Assembly (NCBI RefSeq): GCF_020531965.1
Contig: NZ_JAJAWH010000007.1
Span: 1 to 64,000, forward strand
DNA from: Pseudorhizobium xiangyangii
Lineage (GTDB): Bacteria > Pseudomonadota > Alphaproteobacteria > Rhizobiales > Rhizobiaceae
Reading direction: 5' to 3'
Length of the DNA stretch: 64,000 nt
Shown: positions 17,527 through 27,294 of the stretch, piece by piece
Layout: each line of letters starts with the position of its first letter
Numbering within the stretch: the stretch's first letter is position 1
Translations under genes and position numbers: made by a program
The notes under the pieces: model-generated
Databases searched by the model: none
Seen by the model: only the letters and a program-made list of their open reading frames with translations
What the model was told of the DNA's origin: nothing

Positions 17527-18015
17527 TCACTCGGCAGCCTGACGGCCGGCCTGCATTTCGGCATTTGCGGAAAGCACTGCCTTGACGATGTTGTGGTAGC
17601 CGGTGCATCGACAGATATTGCCTTCCAGCTCATGGCGCACCGTCGCCTCGTCCAGCTTCCCGCCGTGCCGGTTGATCATGTCAACCGCGGTCATGACCAT
17701 GCCGGGAGTACAGAACCCGCACTGTAGCCCATGATGCTCCTTGAATGCCGCCTGTACCGGATGAAGCTCGCGTTGCGACGACAACCCCTCGATCGTCGTG
17801 ACGCTGGAACCGGATGCCTGAACGGCCAGGATGGAACAGCTCTTCACGGATTTGCCGTCCATATGGATGACGCAGGCCCCGCATTGGGTCGTATCGCAAC
17901 CCACGTGCGTTCCGGTCAGTCCAAGTTTGTCACGTATGAAATGAACCAGCAGCGTGCGCTCCTCGCACTCGCCGCTCACCGTCCGGCCGTTAACCGTCAG
18001 CGTCACTTTCGCCAT
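17527..18015 (-). CDS. 2Fe-2S subunit of molybdenum hydroxylase (CoxS-like)
   Basis: Small iron-sulfur subunit, 162 residues. Residues 1-75 form a plant-type ferredoxin fold with cluster ligands in [10 protein letters not shown] and a later C in VKSC. The second half is the four-helix [2Fe-2S] domain with CGFCTPG and CRCTGY. It carries electrons from the molybdenum site to the flavin. The ATG at 18015 has a near-perfect AAGGAGG; a ten-residue longer reading is unneeded. It is first in the operon, 101 bases before the large subunit, and a promoter should lie at 18016-18120. Confidence 0.92.
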   Translation of the reverse strand: MAKVTLTVNGRTVSGECEERTLLVHFIRDKLGLTGTHVGCDTTQCGACVIHMDGKSVKSCSILAVQASGSSVTTIEGLSSQRELHPVQAAFKEHHGLQCGFCTPGMVMTAVDMINRHGGKLDEATVRHELEGNICRCTGYHNIVKAVLSANAEMQAGRQAAE

Positions 18016-18295
18016 AGCGCTCCTCCTTGTGTCTCCTCCAGACACGAGGACATCATTTTCTTTTTTGCCGATCCAAGCAACTGATTAGTTAAGGGGGGAA
18101 ATCCGCCCGGTTCCGGGCGATCAGATGGGCTGCGGCATCCTTGATTTTGTCAAGAATCTCGACCGCTTCGCGGGAGCAACATCTGGACATCCCAACAGCG
18201 CCGGCTATTGTTTCAATCGATGCGCTGTCCGGAAGCCGTGGGCGAAGGGGTCGCCGCCAGCACTTCAACATGTTGGAAATCCTGGAGAGAAACCC

Positions 18296-18556
18296 ATGAA
18301 GAAAGCGCTTGTACTCCTGTTGACGGGCTTGACGCTCGCAAGCTGCACCCAGACGGAACAGGGCGCGACGATTGGAGCAGGGACCGGTGCCCTCATTGGC
18401 GGGCTTGCAACCGGCAACGTCCGCGGCGCAGCAGTCGGTGCAGCGATTGGCGGCGTGTCCGGCGCCTTGATCGGCTCCGTCGCCGAGCAGCCCGGCCAGT
18501 GCTATTACCGTGACCGCTACGGTCGCCGCTACATCGATGATTGCCCTCGTCGCTAA
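18296..18556 (+). CDS. Small glycine-zipper lipoprotein
   Basis: 86-residue envelope protein. The N-terminus is a lipoprotein signal with lipobox LASC, making Cys17 the lipidated residue. The middle is a glycine zipper (GATIGAGTGALIGGLATGNV, then GAAIGGVSGALIGSVA), a motif that packs helices in membranes. The tail YRDRYGRRYIDDCP is basic and aromatic with a lone cysteine. The function of such proteins is not settled. The ATG at 18296 has GGAGA ahead; a longer in-frame start at 18125 lacks a signal peptide and is rejected. A strong terminator follows directly. Confidence 0.85.
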   Translation: MKKALVLLLTGLTLASCTQTEQGATIGAGTGALIGGLATGNVRGAAVGAAIGGVSGALIGSVAEQPGQCYYRDRYGRRYIDDCPRR

Positions 18557-18581
18557 TGGTTGCACCGCGCAGCCATTGTTG

Positions 18582-18607
18582 CCCCGGAGCCAGCTCCGGG
18601 GTTTTTT
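18582..18607 (+). terminator. Intrinsic terminator after the lipoprotein gene
   Basis: CCCCGGAG, a four-base loop CCAG, CTCCGGGG, then six T. A textbook Rho-independent terminator 25 bases past the stop. Confidence 0.93.
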
Positions 18608-18725
18608 CCCTTCTCAACAGCTCCTAAAACCTCAAAAAAGATATTCTTATCCGCAGTTTGACGCTACATAGTCGGGCGAGGCTGGCCACAGGATGCTTGC
18701 ATAGGCGAACGAACCGATAGTGCGA

Positions 18726-20645
18726 ATGCGTAGATCAGGAACAGAGGCAGTCGGCATCAAGATGCCTCGACGCGCTGCGACGCTTGCAGCATCTGCCGTC
18801 ATTATCGCCCTTGCCTGGGCGCCGCAGGCGCATGCACTGAAGCTCTTCGGGATCAACCTCTTCGGCAGCGAGGAGGAGACAATCGAGGTCATCAATCCTG
18901 TCCGCTATGATGCTACGCTCAACACAGGCGATGCGGGCAGTGATCTTGCCAAGCGACTGGAAAATGCCGCCTCGCTGGTCAGCGACGAAAAGCAACCCGC
19001 CTCTGGCGATCTTGGCATCGTTATCAAGGCGCGCGAAGACCGTGACCGTCTCATCGCCGTGCTCTACGAAGAGGCCCGATACGGCGGGATCGTCCAAATC
19101 AGCATTCAAGGCACCGACCTCGACAATCTCCCCCCAAATCCCACGTTCGATCACTCCCAACCGGTGCCGGTGGCTATCAACATCATACCCGGCCCCGAAT
19201 TTACGCTCGGCTCCGTCCTGTTCGAGGGCGATGCCGCTGGACGCGACCCGGCTACTTACGATCTTGTCGCAGGCGGTGCGGCGGGTTCTCGCGTCATTAT
19301 CAAGGCAAGCGAGCAACTCCTCATCGATGTGAAGGGTGAAGGAAAGCCCCTCGCACGGCTGACTGACCGGGAGGTGACTGCCGATCACCGGACACGCACC
19401 GTCGATGTCGTTATGGGCGTTGTCAGCGGGCCGGAGGCGGACTTCGGCGAAGTGACGGTTAAAGGATCACGGACGGTAAAGGCTGATTTCATCAGCCGTT
19501 ACTCCCGGCTGGACAAGGGAGAACGATACTCCCCGGAGCAGCTGAGAAAAGCGTCCGAAAGATTGCGGGAACTTGGTGTCTTCTCGAGCATAACCATCCG
19601 CGAGGCTGAGGCTCTTGCTCCGGACGGTAGCTTGCCGCTGACGATCGAGGTGTCGGAAGGGAAGCATCGCTACTTCGGCTTCGGTGCGGAGTATTCCTCC
19701 CTCGATGGTGCTGGCGTCCAGGGCTACTGGGGACACCGCAACCTCTTCGGAGAAGCGGAATCGCTACGGATCGAAGGCAAGGTGTCCGGCATCGGCGCCA
19801 CGACAGACGTAACGACCTTCGACTACTCCGCCGGCATCATCTTCACCAAGCCCGGCGCCTTCGTGCCGGAGGCGACGTTCGAATCACGCCTTGAAGCCAA
19901 GAGCGAGACGCCTGATACCTACGAGGCTCAGACCATCATCGGCTCGGCTGGATTATCCTATGAATTGAACGACACCGACACGCTGAAGGGCGGCGGCGAA
20001 ATCGCCTATATTCGGGCGGACGACGCGTTCGGGGAAAACGAGTACCTGACCTTCAGCATCCCGGTTGCCTTTGAACGCGACGCTCGCGACAACAAGCTCG
20101 ATCCGACAGAGGGCTATTGGGCAACCGTGAGCGCCAAGCCCAGCTATGAAGCTTTCAACGGCAGCGTTTTCTCGTCATTCGAAGGATCGCTGTCGGGCTA
20201 TCTCGGCTTGGGCGCGGAAGACAACATCGTACTGGCCGGAAAAGTGGCAGCCGGCACACTGATCGGCGCCGACCAACTGGTGGATGTCCCCGTGACCCGC
20301 CGCTTCTTTCTGGGTGGTGGCGGCTCCGTGCGCGGCTATTCCTTCCGGGAGATCTCACCGTATAATGACGAAGATGAAGCACTTGGCGGCCGCTCATACG
20401 CGCTCGCTTCCTTTGAGGTGCGCGCTAAATTGACCGATAGTATTGGTATAGTACCCTTTATCGACATCGGGACGGTATCAACCGAAATCGTGCCTGATTT
20501 CTCGGATATACGCGCTGGCGCGGGCATTGGCATACGATACGCGACGCCCTTCGGCCCATTGCGCCTGGATGTCGCGTTGCCACTACGGAAGTATGACGGT
20601 GGCAGTGATTACGGTATTTATGCGGGCATTGGACAGGCATTCTAG
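18726..20645 (+). CDS. tamA: Outer membrane assembly protein TamA
   Basis: Omp85-superfamily outer-membrane protein that works with TamB in building the outer membrane. About 639 residues. After a signal peptide (core LAASAVIIALAWAPQAHA) come POTRA-like periplasmic domains to about residue 300, then a 16-strand beta-barrel with the superfamily loop RRFFLGGGGSVRGY and the family ending RYATPFGPLRLDVALPL, closing in phenylalanine. Starts are possible at GTG 18720, ATG 18726 and ATG 18762; the last gives the most typical signal peptide and none has a strong ribosome site. tamB follows 38 bases later. Confidence 0.93.
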   Translation: MRRSGTEAVGIKMPRRAATLAASAVIIALAWAPQAHALKLFGINLFGSEEETIEVINPVRYDATLNTGDAGSDLAKRLENAASLVSDEKQPASGDLGIVIKAREDRDRLIAVLYEEARYGGIVQISIQGTDLDNLPPNPTFDHSQPVPVAINIIPGPEFTLGSVLFEGDAAGRDPATYDLVAGGAAGSRVIIKASEQLLIDVKGEGKPLARLTDREVTADHRTRTVDVVMGVVSGPEADFGEVTVKGSRTVKADFISRYSRLDKGERYSPEQLRKASERLRELGVFSSITIREAEALAPDGSLPLTIEVSEGKHRYFGFGAEYSSLDGAGVQGYWGHRNLFGEAESLRIEGKVSGIGATTDVTTFDYSAGIIFTKPGAFVPEATFESRLEAKSETPDTYEAQTIIGSAGLSYELNDTDTLKGGGEIAYIRADDAFGENEYLTFSIPVAFERDARDNKLDPTEGYWATVSAKPSYEAFNGSVFSSFEGSLSGYLGLGAEDNIVLAGKVAAGTLIGADQLVDVPVTRRFFLGGGGSVRGYSFREISPYNDEDEALGGRSYALASFEVRAKLTDSIGIVPFIDIGTVSTEIVPDFSDIRAGAGIGIRYATPFGPLRLDVALPLRKYDGGSDYGIYAGIGQAF

Positions 20646-20683
20646 TTGGGTTGAGCAGTCGACCGAGAGGTAAAGACGTAGGT

Positions 20684-23600
20684 ATGACGTTGATGGTTCG
20701 CCTGTTGAAATGGGTCGCCCGGTTCGCGTTTGTCGCGATTGCGATCTTGCTCGTCATGGCTTTGGGCGTGCTCCTTTTTGTCGGCTTGACGCCTGTGGGC
20801 GGCCGCATCGCAGCCGAGCGCATTGCGAATATCGTCTCTACGCCCGACCGTGCGATCAACTTCTCACGTCCCGAAGGTCTCTTGAGTGGCGACCTTCGCA
20901 TCGCCTCCCTCACCTTGTCGGATGAAAAAGGCCCGTATGCCGAAATTGGCGACATCCACGTCGACTGGTCGCCATCCGCGCTCCTTCGCGGCGTGTTCCG
21001 AGCAGAAAACATATCCGTCGGCAACGTCGATGTTCTGAGGGCTCCGGTTCCATCAGGCACACCCACGCCTTCGACCACCGGATCCAGACCAGGCTTTTCG
21101 CTTCCTGTAGGCCTTCGCGTCGCGCAGATTGACATGCCGAACATCAATCTGGCGCCATCGCTCACGGGCCGAGGCTTCTCGCTCGCCCTGAAAGGCTCGG
21201 TGGACGCTACCGGCCCGAACATCACACTCGATCTCGAAGCTCATCGCAAGGATGAGCCAAGCGCGCGCGCCGTTGCAGATGTTGTCTACGCTCCGGCGGA
21301 TAACCAACTGTCGGTGAATGCATCGGTGTCCGAGCCTCAGGGCGGCCTGCTCGCCCGCCTCCTTCATCTCCCCGGCGCGCCGGCTGTGGACCTGGCGCTT
21401 GAGGGCTCAGGGGCCCTTTCCAACTGGGGCGGAAAGCTGACCGGTAGCGTCGCTGGCGCTCCAGTCATCGCGGTCGATGGCAAGCACATGATGCTTCCTG
21501 ATGGCAGCCGCAGCGTTGAAATTATTGGCGGCGGTCAACTCGCTGCGCTCATGCCGCCCTCCCTGCGCCCGCTCTTCGAAGGCACGACCGACATCAATCT
21601 GGCAGCAAACGTCAACCCGGCAGGACGAATCGGCATCGACAACGGGAAGATCACGACAGGTGCCGTGAATATTGTCGCCTCGGGTGTTTGGAACCCGGCC
21701 GGAGACAATAGCCTTACAGCAAGCCTGAACGTGGCCAACGGCCCGGTCAGCATTGTCTGGCCAATCTCAGGTCACGACAGCCGTTTCACGGTCGAAACCG
21801 TCAACTTCACACTGAACGGCGCCGCCACGTCCGCGCGCTTCAATGCAACGGCTGCACTTGCCGCTGCCGAACTCGCCCAGGGCCGGTTCGGGCAGATAAG
21901 GCTCCAGGCCGAAAGCGAAGACCTCAACCTGGTGCAGAAATCTGGCAGCGTGCGCACCCGCCTGACGGTCGCAGAAACCGATTTCACCAACGAAGAACTC
22001 GATCGTGTGATCCGGGGACCGGTGACCCTCGACGCGCCGTTGCGCCTCGATCTTCCCGCCATCGGCCTCGACGCAGCCACACTCGACAGTGCGCGTATCA
22101 GCGGCACCGTCAGTGGAGCCTATAATAGCGCCACGCAGGATGTGAACGGAAACTTCCGGATCACTGCGGCGCCTGAAGCCCTGCCGCCTGCGCTCGCAGC
22201 AAAGTTCGAAAAGACGATCATGGCGGAAGGCTATCTTCAGCGAACGGGTGGCAACCACCTGAAGCTCGAAAACCTTGTGCTGAAATCCAGCGCGGTCGAG
22301 GCTCACGGAAGTGCCACGCTGGACGAGAACCGGCTGCAGGCTCGTCTGGCAGGCCGCGTTCTGGAACTCCGCCGCTGGATTGCAAACGCCGAGGGCGCCG
22401 CCGGTTTCGATGCTTCCGCGGAAGGCCCTGTCGATGCTTTGTCGATCAATGCGGTCATCAATGCAGCAGAGGCCCGCCTCGCAGGAAAGTCTCTCCAGGA
22501 TCTGCGGCTGACCGTCGAAGGAACTGCCGACCGGCAATCGCCCAGCGGCAAGCTTAGTGCAACCGGAATGATCGAGGGGCAGCCCCTCAAGATCAATGCG
22601 GACCTCGTCTCTTCGGAGGGTCGCACTTCCGTACCGGCAATAGATGCCGAGGTTGGACCGAATCGACTGAATGGCGCCCTGACATTTTCACCCGATTTCA
22701 TGCCCGAGGGCAGTCTGACGTTCGACTTCCCCGATGTCTCTCTGCTCGCCGCGCTGGCCGCGCAGCAGGCCAAGGGTGATCTTCGAGGGAGCGTGACATT
22801 TGCAAACGACAACGGGCGCACATCGGCCATGGTCCAAGCTTCCGGCAACGGCCTTGCGCGCGACAACGTTGCGATCGCAGAACCTCGTATCGATCTGACT
22901 ATTCCTGACATCAAAGCCCTCGCTGCGGACGGAACTGTGAGGGCACGCCGCATTGGAACCGAGACTGCTGCCGTTGAGGCGCTCGCGCTCGACTTCGATT
23001 ATCAGGAAAACGGTACCCGGCTTGATCTCAACGCGCAGTACGACAATGCGCCGCTTACGGCGGTCGCGACCATTCGTACGGGCGAACAGCTTGCAATTGA
23101 CCTGGAGAGCTTTAGCGCAAAACCTCGTAACATTCCCGTTCAGCTGGCCGGTCCCACCACTGTCGTTGTCCAAAACGGCAACGCCAGTCTGTCCGACCTC
23201 ACCCTCAGCACCGGCAATGGTCGAATCCGTGTAACGGGCACAGCAGGTCAGACGCTGGATCTGCGAGCAGAAATTCAATCCCTGCCAGCGAGCCTGATCA
23301 ACACTTTTGTACCGGCACTCAATGCTGCGGGCGCAATTTCCGGGACGATCGAGGCCGAGGGGTCGCTGGCGGCTCCAGTGGTGCGCTATGATCTCGAGTG
23401 GAATGACGCACAGCTCCAACAGACCCGCCAGGCGGGCCTGGCACCGGTGCGGATACAGGTCGCGGGCAGCTATTCCGACAGGACGGTTGCGCTGGACAAC
23501 ACCCGCCTGTCAGGGGCAGACGGCTTAAACCTGACAGCGGCCGGACGAGTCATCCTGAACGAGAACGGCCCCCCGACGCTCGATATCAACGCGGATGCGA

Positions 23601-25180
23601 AATCTATTCCTGCCAGCCTTGTGAACGCATTTGTCCCGGGTCTCGGCGCCCGTGGAAAAATCACGGGAACGGTAACGGCTGCCGGAACGCCTCAGGCTCC
23701 CGCCGTGCGCTATGACCTGACGTGGTCCGATGCGGCCGTCAGCCAGACGGCCTCCGCCGGACTTTCGGCGCTGCAGGTTCGGGCAAGTGGCGAGTATCGT
23801 GACAATGCGGTCACGCTCAAGACCAGCCTCTCCGGCCAAAGCAATCTCTCCCTCTCGGGTGGAGGAACGATTTCGCTACAGGGTCCGAAGTCGCTGGATC
23901 TCAAATTCGACGGACAAATTCCATTCGCAATCCTGGCCGGGCAACTATCCAGCCAGGGCTTGATCCTCGAAGGTACAGGCACTGTTGACCTTGCCATCGG
24001 CGGCACGGCGGCAGCCCCTTCAATCACCGGGAGCGCATCCTCGTCGGCGGCACGACTGATCGACGTCCGGCGAAACCTGGCCATAGAGAACCTCGCCGCC
24101 AACGTAACGTTCAACGGCACGCAGGCCACAATCAGCAACCTTTCCGGCAATCTCTCGACCGGTGGCCGGGTTTCCGTAACCGGGACAGTCGGCATCACTC
24201 CCGGGTCCGGCTTCCCCGCCGACCTGTCGATTACTCTTGCTGAGGCAACTTATGTCGATGGCACACTATTTGCCGCAACCGCCAATGGCACCCTCACCGT
24301 CACGGGGCAACTAACAGGAGGTCCCGTACTCGGTGGCCGCCTGACGCTGACCGAAGCATCGGTCACGGTTCCGGCCAAGCTGCCCACCTCCCTTACGGAG
24401 ATACAGGTCCGCCACCGAAATCCGCCACCGGATGTCGTTCGGCAGTTAGGTGCAATTACCCCTCAACAGACAAGTGGATCAGCGCGCCCGCTCGCTCTGG
24501 ACCTGCAGATCAGCGCGCCGAATGGCGTTTTCATCCGCGGCCGTGGCATCGATGCTGAACTTGGCGGCGATCTCGCAATCGCCGGCACCGCAGCCGCTCC
24601 GCAGGTGTCCGGCGCCTTCGAGATGCGACGAGGGCGCATTGTGATCCTTACAAAGCGTCTTGACTTCACGTCAGGCGAAATCACCTTCGGCGGAGGTCTT
24701 GTTCCGGTTCTTGACCTGGAAGCGACGACGACATCGGCGCAGACAACCATCACAGTGAATGTTACCGGCATCGCTAACGATCCCGACATCACCTTCGCTT
24801 CCGCTCCGGCCCTACCCCAGGACGAAGTACTCGCACGCCTGATTTTCGGGCAATCCATGTCTCGGCTGTCACCGCTGCAGATTGCCCAATTGGCCGATGC
24901 GGTCGGCCAACTTGCCGGGGGTGGTTCGACTTCCCTTCTCGATACACTTCGCAGCAATCTCGGCGTGGACGATCTCGACATCAACACCGACGAATCCGGA
25001 CAAACCACAGTCTCCGTCGGCCGTTATATCAATAACCGAACCTACCTGCAGGTCGAGCAAGGCGGCGCTGACGGCGCACGGGCAACAATCAACCTCGACG
25101 TGGGTCGTGGAGTGAAGCTCAAGGCGGGCGCCGGCACAGAAGGCGGATCTGCCGGCATCTTCTACGAGCGCGAGTACTGA
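20684..25180 (+). CDS. tamB: Translocation and assembly module protein TamB
   Basis: Very large (1,498 residues) inner-membrane-anchored periplasmic protein. One N-terminal membrane helix (VARFAFVAIAILLVMALGVLLFVG) is followed by a long beta-rich region, a hydrophobic groove thought to bridge the envelope and carry lipids. The C-terminal TamB/DUF490 domain (about 1,150 to the end) contains LARLIFGQSMSRLSPLQIAQLA and ends in a strand-like FYEREY that may dock on TamA. Starts at 20684 and 20693 are both ATG; a TTG at 20651 is less likely. The pair with tamA is a fixed arrangement in proteobacteria. Confidence 0.94.
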   Translation: MTLMVRLLKWVARFAFVAIAILLVMALGVLLFVGLTPVGGRIAAERIANIVSTPDRAINFSRPEGLLSGDLRIASLTLSDEKGPYAEIGDIHVDWSPSALLRGVFRAENISVGNVDVLRAPVPSGTPTPSTTGSRPGFSLPVGLRVAQIDMPNINLAPSLTGRGFSLALKGSVDATGPNITLDLEAHRKDEPSARAVADVVYAPADNQLSVNASVSEPQGGLLARLLHLPGAPAVDLALEGSGALSNWGGKLTGSVAGAPVIAVDGKHMMLPDGSRSVEIIGGGQLAALMPPSLRPLFEGTTDINLAANVNPAGRIGIDNGKITTGAVNIVASGVWNPAGDNSLTASLNVANGPVSIVWPISGHDSRFTVETVNFTLNGAATSARFNATAALAAAELAQGRFGQIRLQAESEDLNLVQKSGSVRTRLTVAETDFTNEELDRVIRGPVTLDAPLRLDLPAIGLDAATLDSARISGTVSGAYNSATQDVNGNFRITAAPEALPPALAAKFEKTIMAEGYLQRTGGNHLKLENLVLKSSAVEAHGSATLDENRLQARLAGRVLELRRWIANAEGAAGFDASAEGPVDALSINAVINAAEARLAGKSLQDLRLTVEGTADRQSPSGKLSATGMIEGQPLKINADLVSSEGRTSVPAIDAEVGPNRLNGALTFSPDFMPEGSLTFDFPDVSLLAALAAQQAKGDLRGSVTFANDNGRTSAMVQASGNGLARDNVAIAEPRIDLTIPDIKALAADGTVRARRIGTETAAVEALALDFDYQENGTRLDLNAQYDNAPLTAVATIRTGEQLAIDLESFSAKPRNIPVQLAGPTTVVVQNGNASLSDLTLSTGNGRIRVTGTAGQTLDLRAEIQSLPASLINTFVPALNAAGAISGTIEAEGSLAAPVVRYDLEWNDAQLQQTRQAGLAPVRIQVAGSYSDRTVALDNTRLSGADGLNLTAAGRVILNENGPPTLDINADAKSIPASLVNAFVPGLGARGKITGTVTAAGTPQAPAVRYDLTWSDAAVSQTASAGLSALQVRASGEYRDNAVTLKTSLSGQSNLSLSGGGTISLQGPKSLDLKFDGQIPFAILAGQLSSQGLILEGTGTVDLAIGGTAAAPSITGSASSSAARLIDVRRNLAIENLAANVTFNGTQATISNLSGNLSTGGRVSVTGTVGITPGSGFPADLSITLAEATYVDGTLFAATANGTLTVTGQLTGGPVLGGRLTLTEASVTVPAKLPTSLTEIQVRHRNPPPDVVRQLGAITPQQTSGSARPLALDLQISAPNGVFIRGRGIDAELGGDLAIAGTAAAPQVSGAFEMRRGRIVILTKRLDFTSGEITFGGGLVPVLDLEATTTSAQTTITVNVTGIANDPDITFASAPALPQDEVLARLIFGQSMSRLSPLQIAQLADAVGQLAGGGSTSLLDTLRSNLGVDDLDINTDESGQTTVSVGRYINNRTYLQVEQGGADGARATINLDVGRGVKLKAGAGTEGGSAGIFYEREY
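23285..23932 (+). repeat. Tandem 108-residue repeat inside tamB
   Basis: Two adjacent 324-base units (23285-23608, 23609-23932) encode similar segments at residues 868-975 and 976-1083. Both start PASL(I/V)N(T/A)FVP and share APxVRYDL(E/T)W(N/S)DA and LxLxGxG-type strands. They look like a local duplication that lengthened the groove. Identity is partial, so it is not recent. Confidence 0.7.
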
Positions 25181-25512
25181 CACCCCTCCAGACGCTGCTC
25201 ACCAGCACCAACTGAAGACGTGCTCTTACTTGTCTCCCAACATTTCGGGAGGTGATGTTGCATGCCGCATAGGCGGGAAGCGTTTTGCCTCGAACTACGC
25301 ACCCCCCTATACAGGTAAGTATTATCTTACGGATATAGACGAAAGACGTACGCCGCAGACAAATCTTGACGGTCTATTAAGTTGCATAGGCTATTTCTCG
25401 CAACCAGGTTGACACCATCGGCGCAATGATACTTGCGCACCAACTCCATGACGGACGTTGTTGGTCAGCCCTCAGGTATTTTCAGATATTAAAATCATCG
25501 TGGAGTATTTCC
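25181..25512. other. 332-base intergenic region before the chemoreceptor
   Basis: Lies between tamB and the chemoreceptor gene. I see no gene: a 60-codon frame at 25230-25412 has no family or ribosome-site support. Sigma-70-like -35 hexamers TTGACG (25366-25371) and TTGACA (25409-25414) are present but neither has a clear -10 partner. CTCCC...GGGAG near 25235 makes a small hairpin. The chemoreceptor promoter should be here. Confidence 0.45.
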
Positions 25513-27294
25513 ATGCCTATATTTTCAATTGGCTCGGACAGTCGTGCTGTCCTCGCAGCATTCTCTCGGTCTCAGGCAGTTATAGAATTCGACACCAGCG
25601 GAAAAATTCTTACAGCCAACGAAAATTTCTGTCGCGCCGTAGGCTATAGTCTCTCCGAGATCGTTGGCAGACATCACAGCATGTTCTGTGAACCTGCTTA
25701 CGCGGGCTCACAGGACTACAAGGCCTTCTGGTCTCGTCTGGGTGAAGGCAAATACGATACCAGCGCCTACAAGCGTATCGGCAAGGGCGGGCGGGAAATC
25801 TGGATCCAAGCCTCGTATAACCCGGTGATCTCGTACGGAAGGGTTTCCAAGATCGTCAAGATCGCTACGGACATCACCATAGCCAAACTCAAGGCTGCCG
25901 AAGACGAGGGCAAGCTCAATGCGATATCCCGGACCCAGGCGGTTATCGAGTTCACGCCGACCGGCGAGATTATTCATGCCAACCGGAATTTCCTTGATTG
26001 TCTCGGCTACGAACTGCCAGAGATCGTCGGCGGCCATCACCGCATGTTCTGCGAGCCGGCATTCCGTGAAAGCACCGAATACCATGAATTCTGGCAGGCG
26101 CTGGCAAGCGGCCAGCCTGCCGCGGCCGAATTCAAGCGCATCGGCAAGGGCGGCAAGGTCGTCTGGATCCAGGCCTCCTACAACCCGATCCTGGATGCAG
26201 ACGGAAAGGTCTTCAAAGTCGTCAAGTTTGCGACCGACATTACCGAACGGGTCCGTGCGGTAGATGATATTGCGGCCGCTCTTACCGGCCTGTCTGAAGG
26301 TGACCTCACCTACAGCATCGAGCATGCATTCATACCGAGCCTCGAGAAGATCCGGCTCGACTTCAATGTGGCAATCGCGAAACTGCGCGATGCGATGCGA
26401 ACTGTTGGAGTAAATGCCGAAGGCATCGCGGCCGGCTCCACCGAAATTCAGCAAGCCTCCGACAGCCTGGCGCGGCGCACCGAACAGCAGGCGTCCGCCG
26501 TCGAGGAAACGGCCGCCGCACTGGAACAGATCAGCCGGACCGTCGCCGACAGTGCCAAGCGGGCCGAAGAGGCCGGTTCGCTGGTCGAAAAGACACGGAA
26601 GGGGGCGGAGCGCTCGGGCGAGGTCGTACGCAATGCGGTCAGTGCCATGGGACAGATCGAGACCTCGTCCAAGGCCATCAGCAGCATCATCGGCGTGATT
26701 GACGAGATCGCGTTCCAGACGAACCTCCTGGCGCTGAATGCAGGCGTCGAAGCGGCGCGTGCCGGTGAAGCCGGAAGGGGCTTTGCGGTTGTGGCTCAGG
26801 AGGTCCGTGAACTGGCGCAGCGCTCCGCAACCGCGGCGCGGGAAATCAAGACGCTGATCACGACATCAACGGAGCAGGTCTCTCAAGGGGTCTCGCTGGT
26901 CGCCCGGACCGGCCAGTCGCTGGAGGAAATCGTCGGGCAGGTGGCCGACATCAACAACAACGTTGCCGCCATCGTGGAAGCCGCGCGCGAGCAGGCCACC
27001 GCACTGCGGGAAGTGAGTAACGCCGTCAATACCATGGACCAGAACACGCAGCAGAACGCCGCCATGGTCGAGGAAACGACCGCAGCAAGCCATGGCCTGG
27101 CGCGTGAGGCCCAGGTGCTCAGGGATCTGCTGGCTCGGTTTAGATTTGGGCAACGTTCTTCACCTAAGATGCGTGTACCGCATAACGACACGAAGCCGGT
27201 TGCCTCTCCTGCGCGCCAGCTTCAGGCCCGGGTTACCCGCGGAACGTCGAGCGCAGCCTTGCTCCAGGCCCCGGAGAGTTGGGAAGAATTTTGA
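25513..27294 (+). CDS. Soluble chemoreceptor with two PAS domains (BdlA/Aer-like)
   Basis: Methyl-accepting chemotaxis protein of 593 residues with no membrane segment. Two PAS domains (about 15-125 and 137-247) are near copies offset by 121 residues; each has a G(R/G)HHxMFCEP segment and a WIQASYNP strand. A HAMP-like linker follows, then the signalling hairpin with tip core EIAFQTNLLALNAGVEAARAG, which binds CheA/CheW. The C-terminus ends SWEEF, matching the xWxxF tether for CheR/CheB. This PAS-PAS-MCP layout resembles Pseudomonas BdlA. ATG at 25513 behind GGAG; an upstream in-frame start is unsupported. It overlaps cheW by one base. Confidence 0.92.
   Translation: MPIFSIGSDSRAVLAAFSRSQAVIEFDTSGKILTANENFCRAVGYSLSEIVGRHHSMFCEPAYAGSQDYKAFWSRLGEGKYDTSAYKRIGKGGREIWIQASYNPVISYGRVSKIVKIATDITIAKLKAAEDEGKLNAISRTQAVIEFTPTGEIIHANRNFLDCLGYELPEIVGGHHRMFCEPAFRESTEYHEFWQALASGQPAAAEFKRIGKGGKVVWIQASYNPILDADGKVFKVVKFATDITERVRAVDDIAAALTGLSEGDLTYSIEHAFIPSLEKIRLDFNVAIAKLRDAMRTVGVNAEGIAAGSTEIQQASDSLARRTEQQASAVEETAAALEQISRTVADSAKRAEEAGSLVEKTRKGAERSGEVVRNAVSAMGQIETSSKAISSIIGVIDEIAFQTNLLALNAGVEAARAGEAGRGFAVVAQEVRELAQRSATAAREIKTLITTSTEQVSQGVSLVARTGQSLEEIVGQVADINNNVAAIVEAAREQATALREVSNAVNTMDQNTQQNAAMVEETTAASHGLAREAQVLRDLLARFRFGQRSSPKMRVPHNDTKPVASPARQLQARVTRGTSSAALLQAPESWEEF

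Noticed and set aside
15077..18015. Annotation as aerobic CO dehydrogenase (coxL form I)
   Set aside because: The active-site loop is AYRGAGR, not AYxCSFR, so the copper-binding cysteine of true CO dehydrogenases is missing.
18089..18271. Possible 60-codon minus-strand gene between coxS and the lipoprotein gene
   Set aside because: The C-terminal part looks protein-like, but there is no ribosome site, the start codon falls near the lipoprotein leader, and no family is recognised.
25230..25412. 60-codon plus-strand frame upstream of the chemoreceptor
   Set aside because: No ribosome site, atypical composition and no similarity that I recognise.
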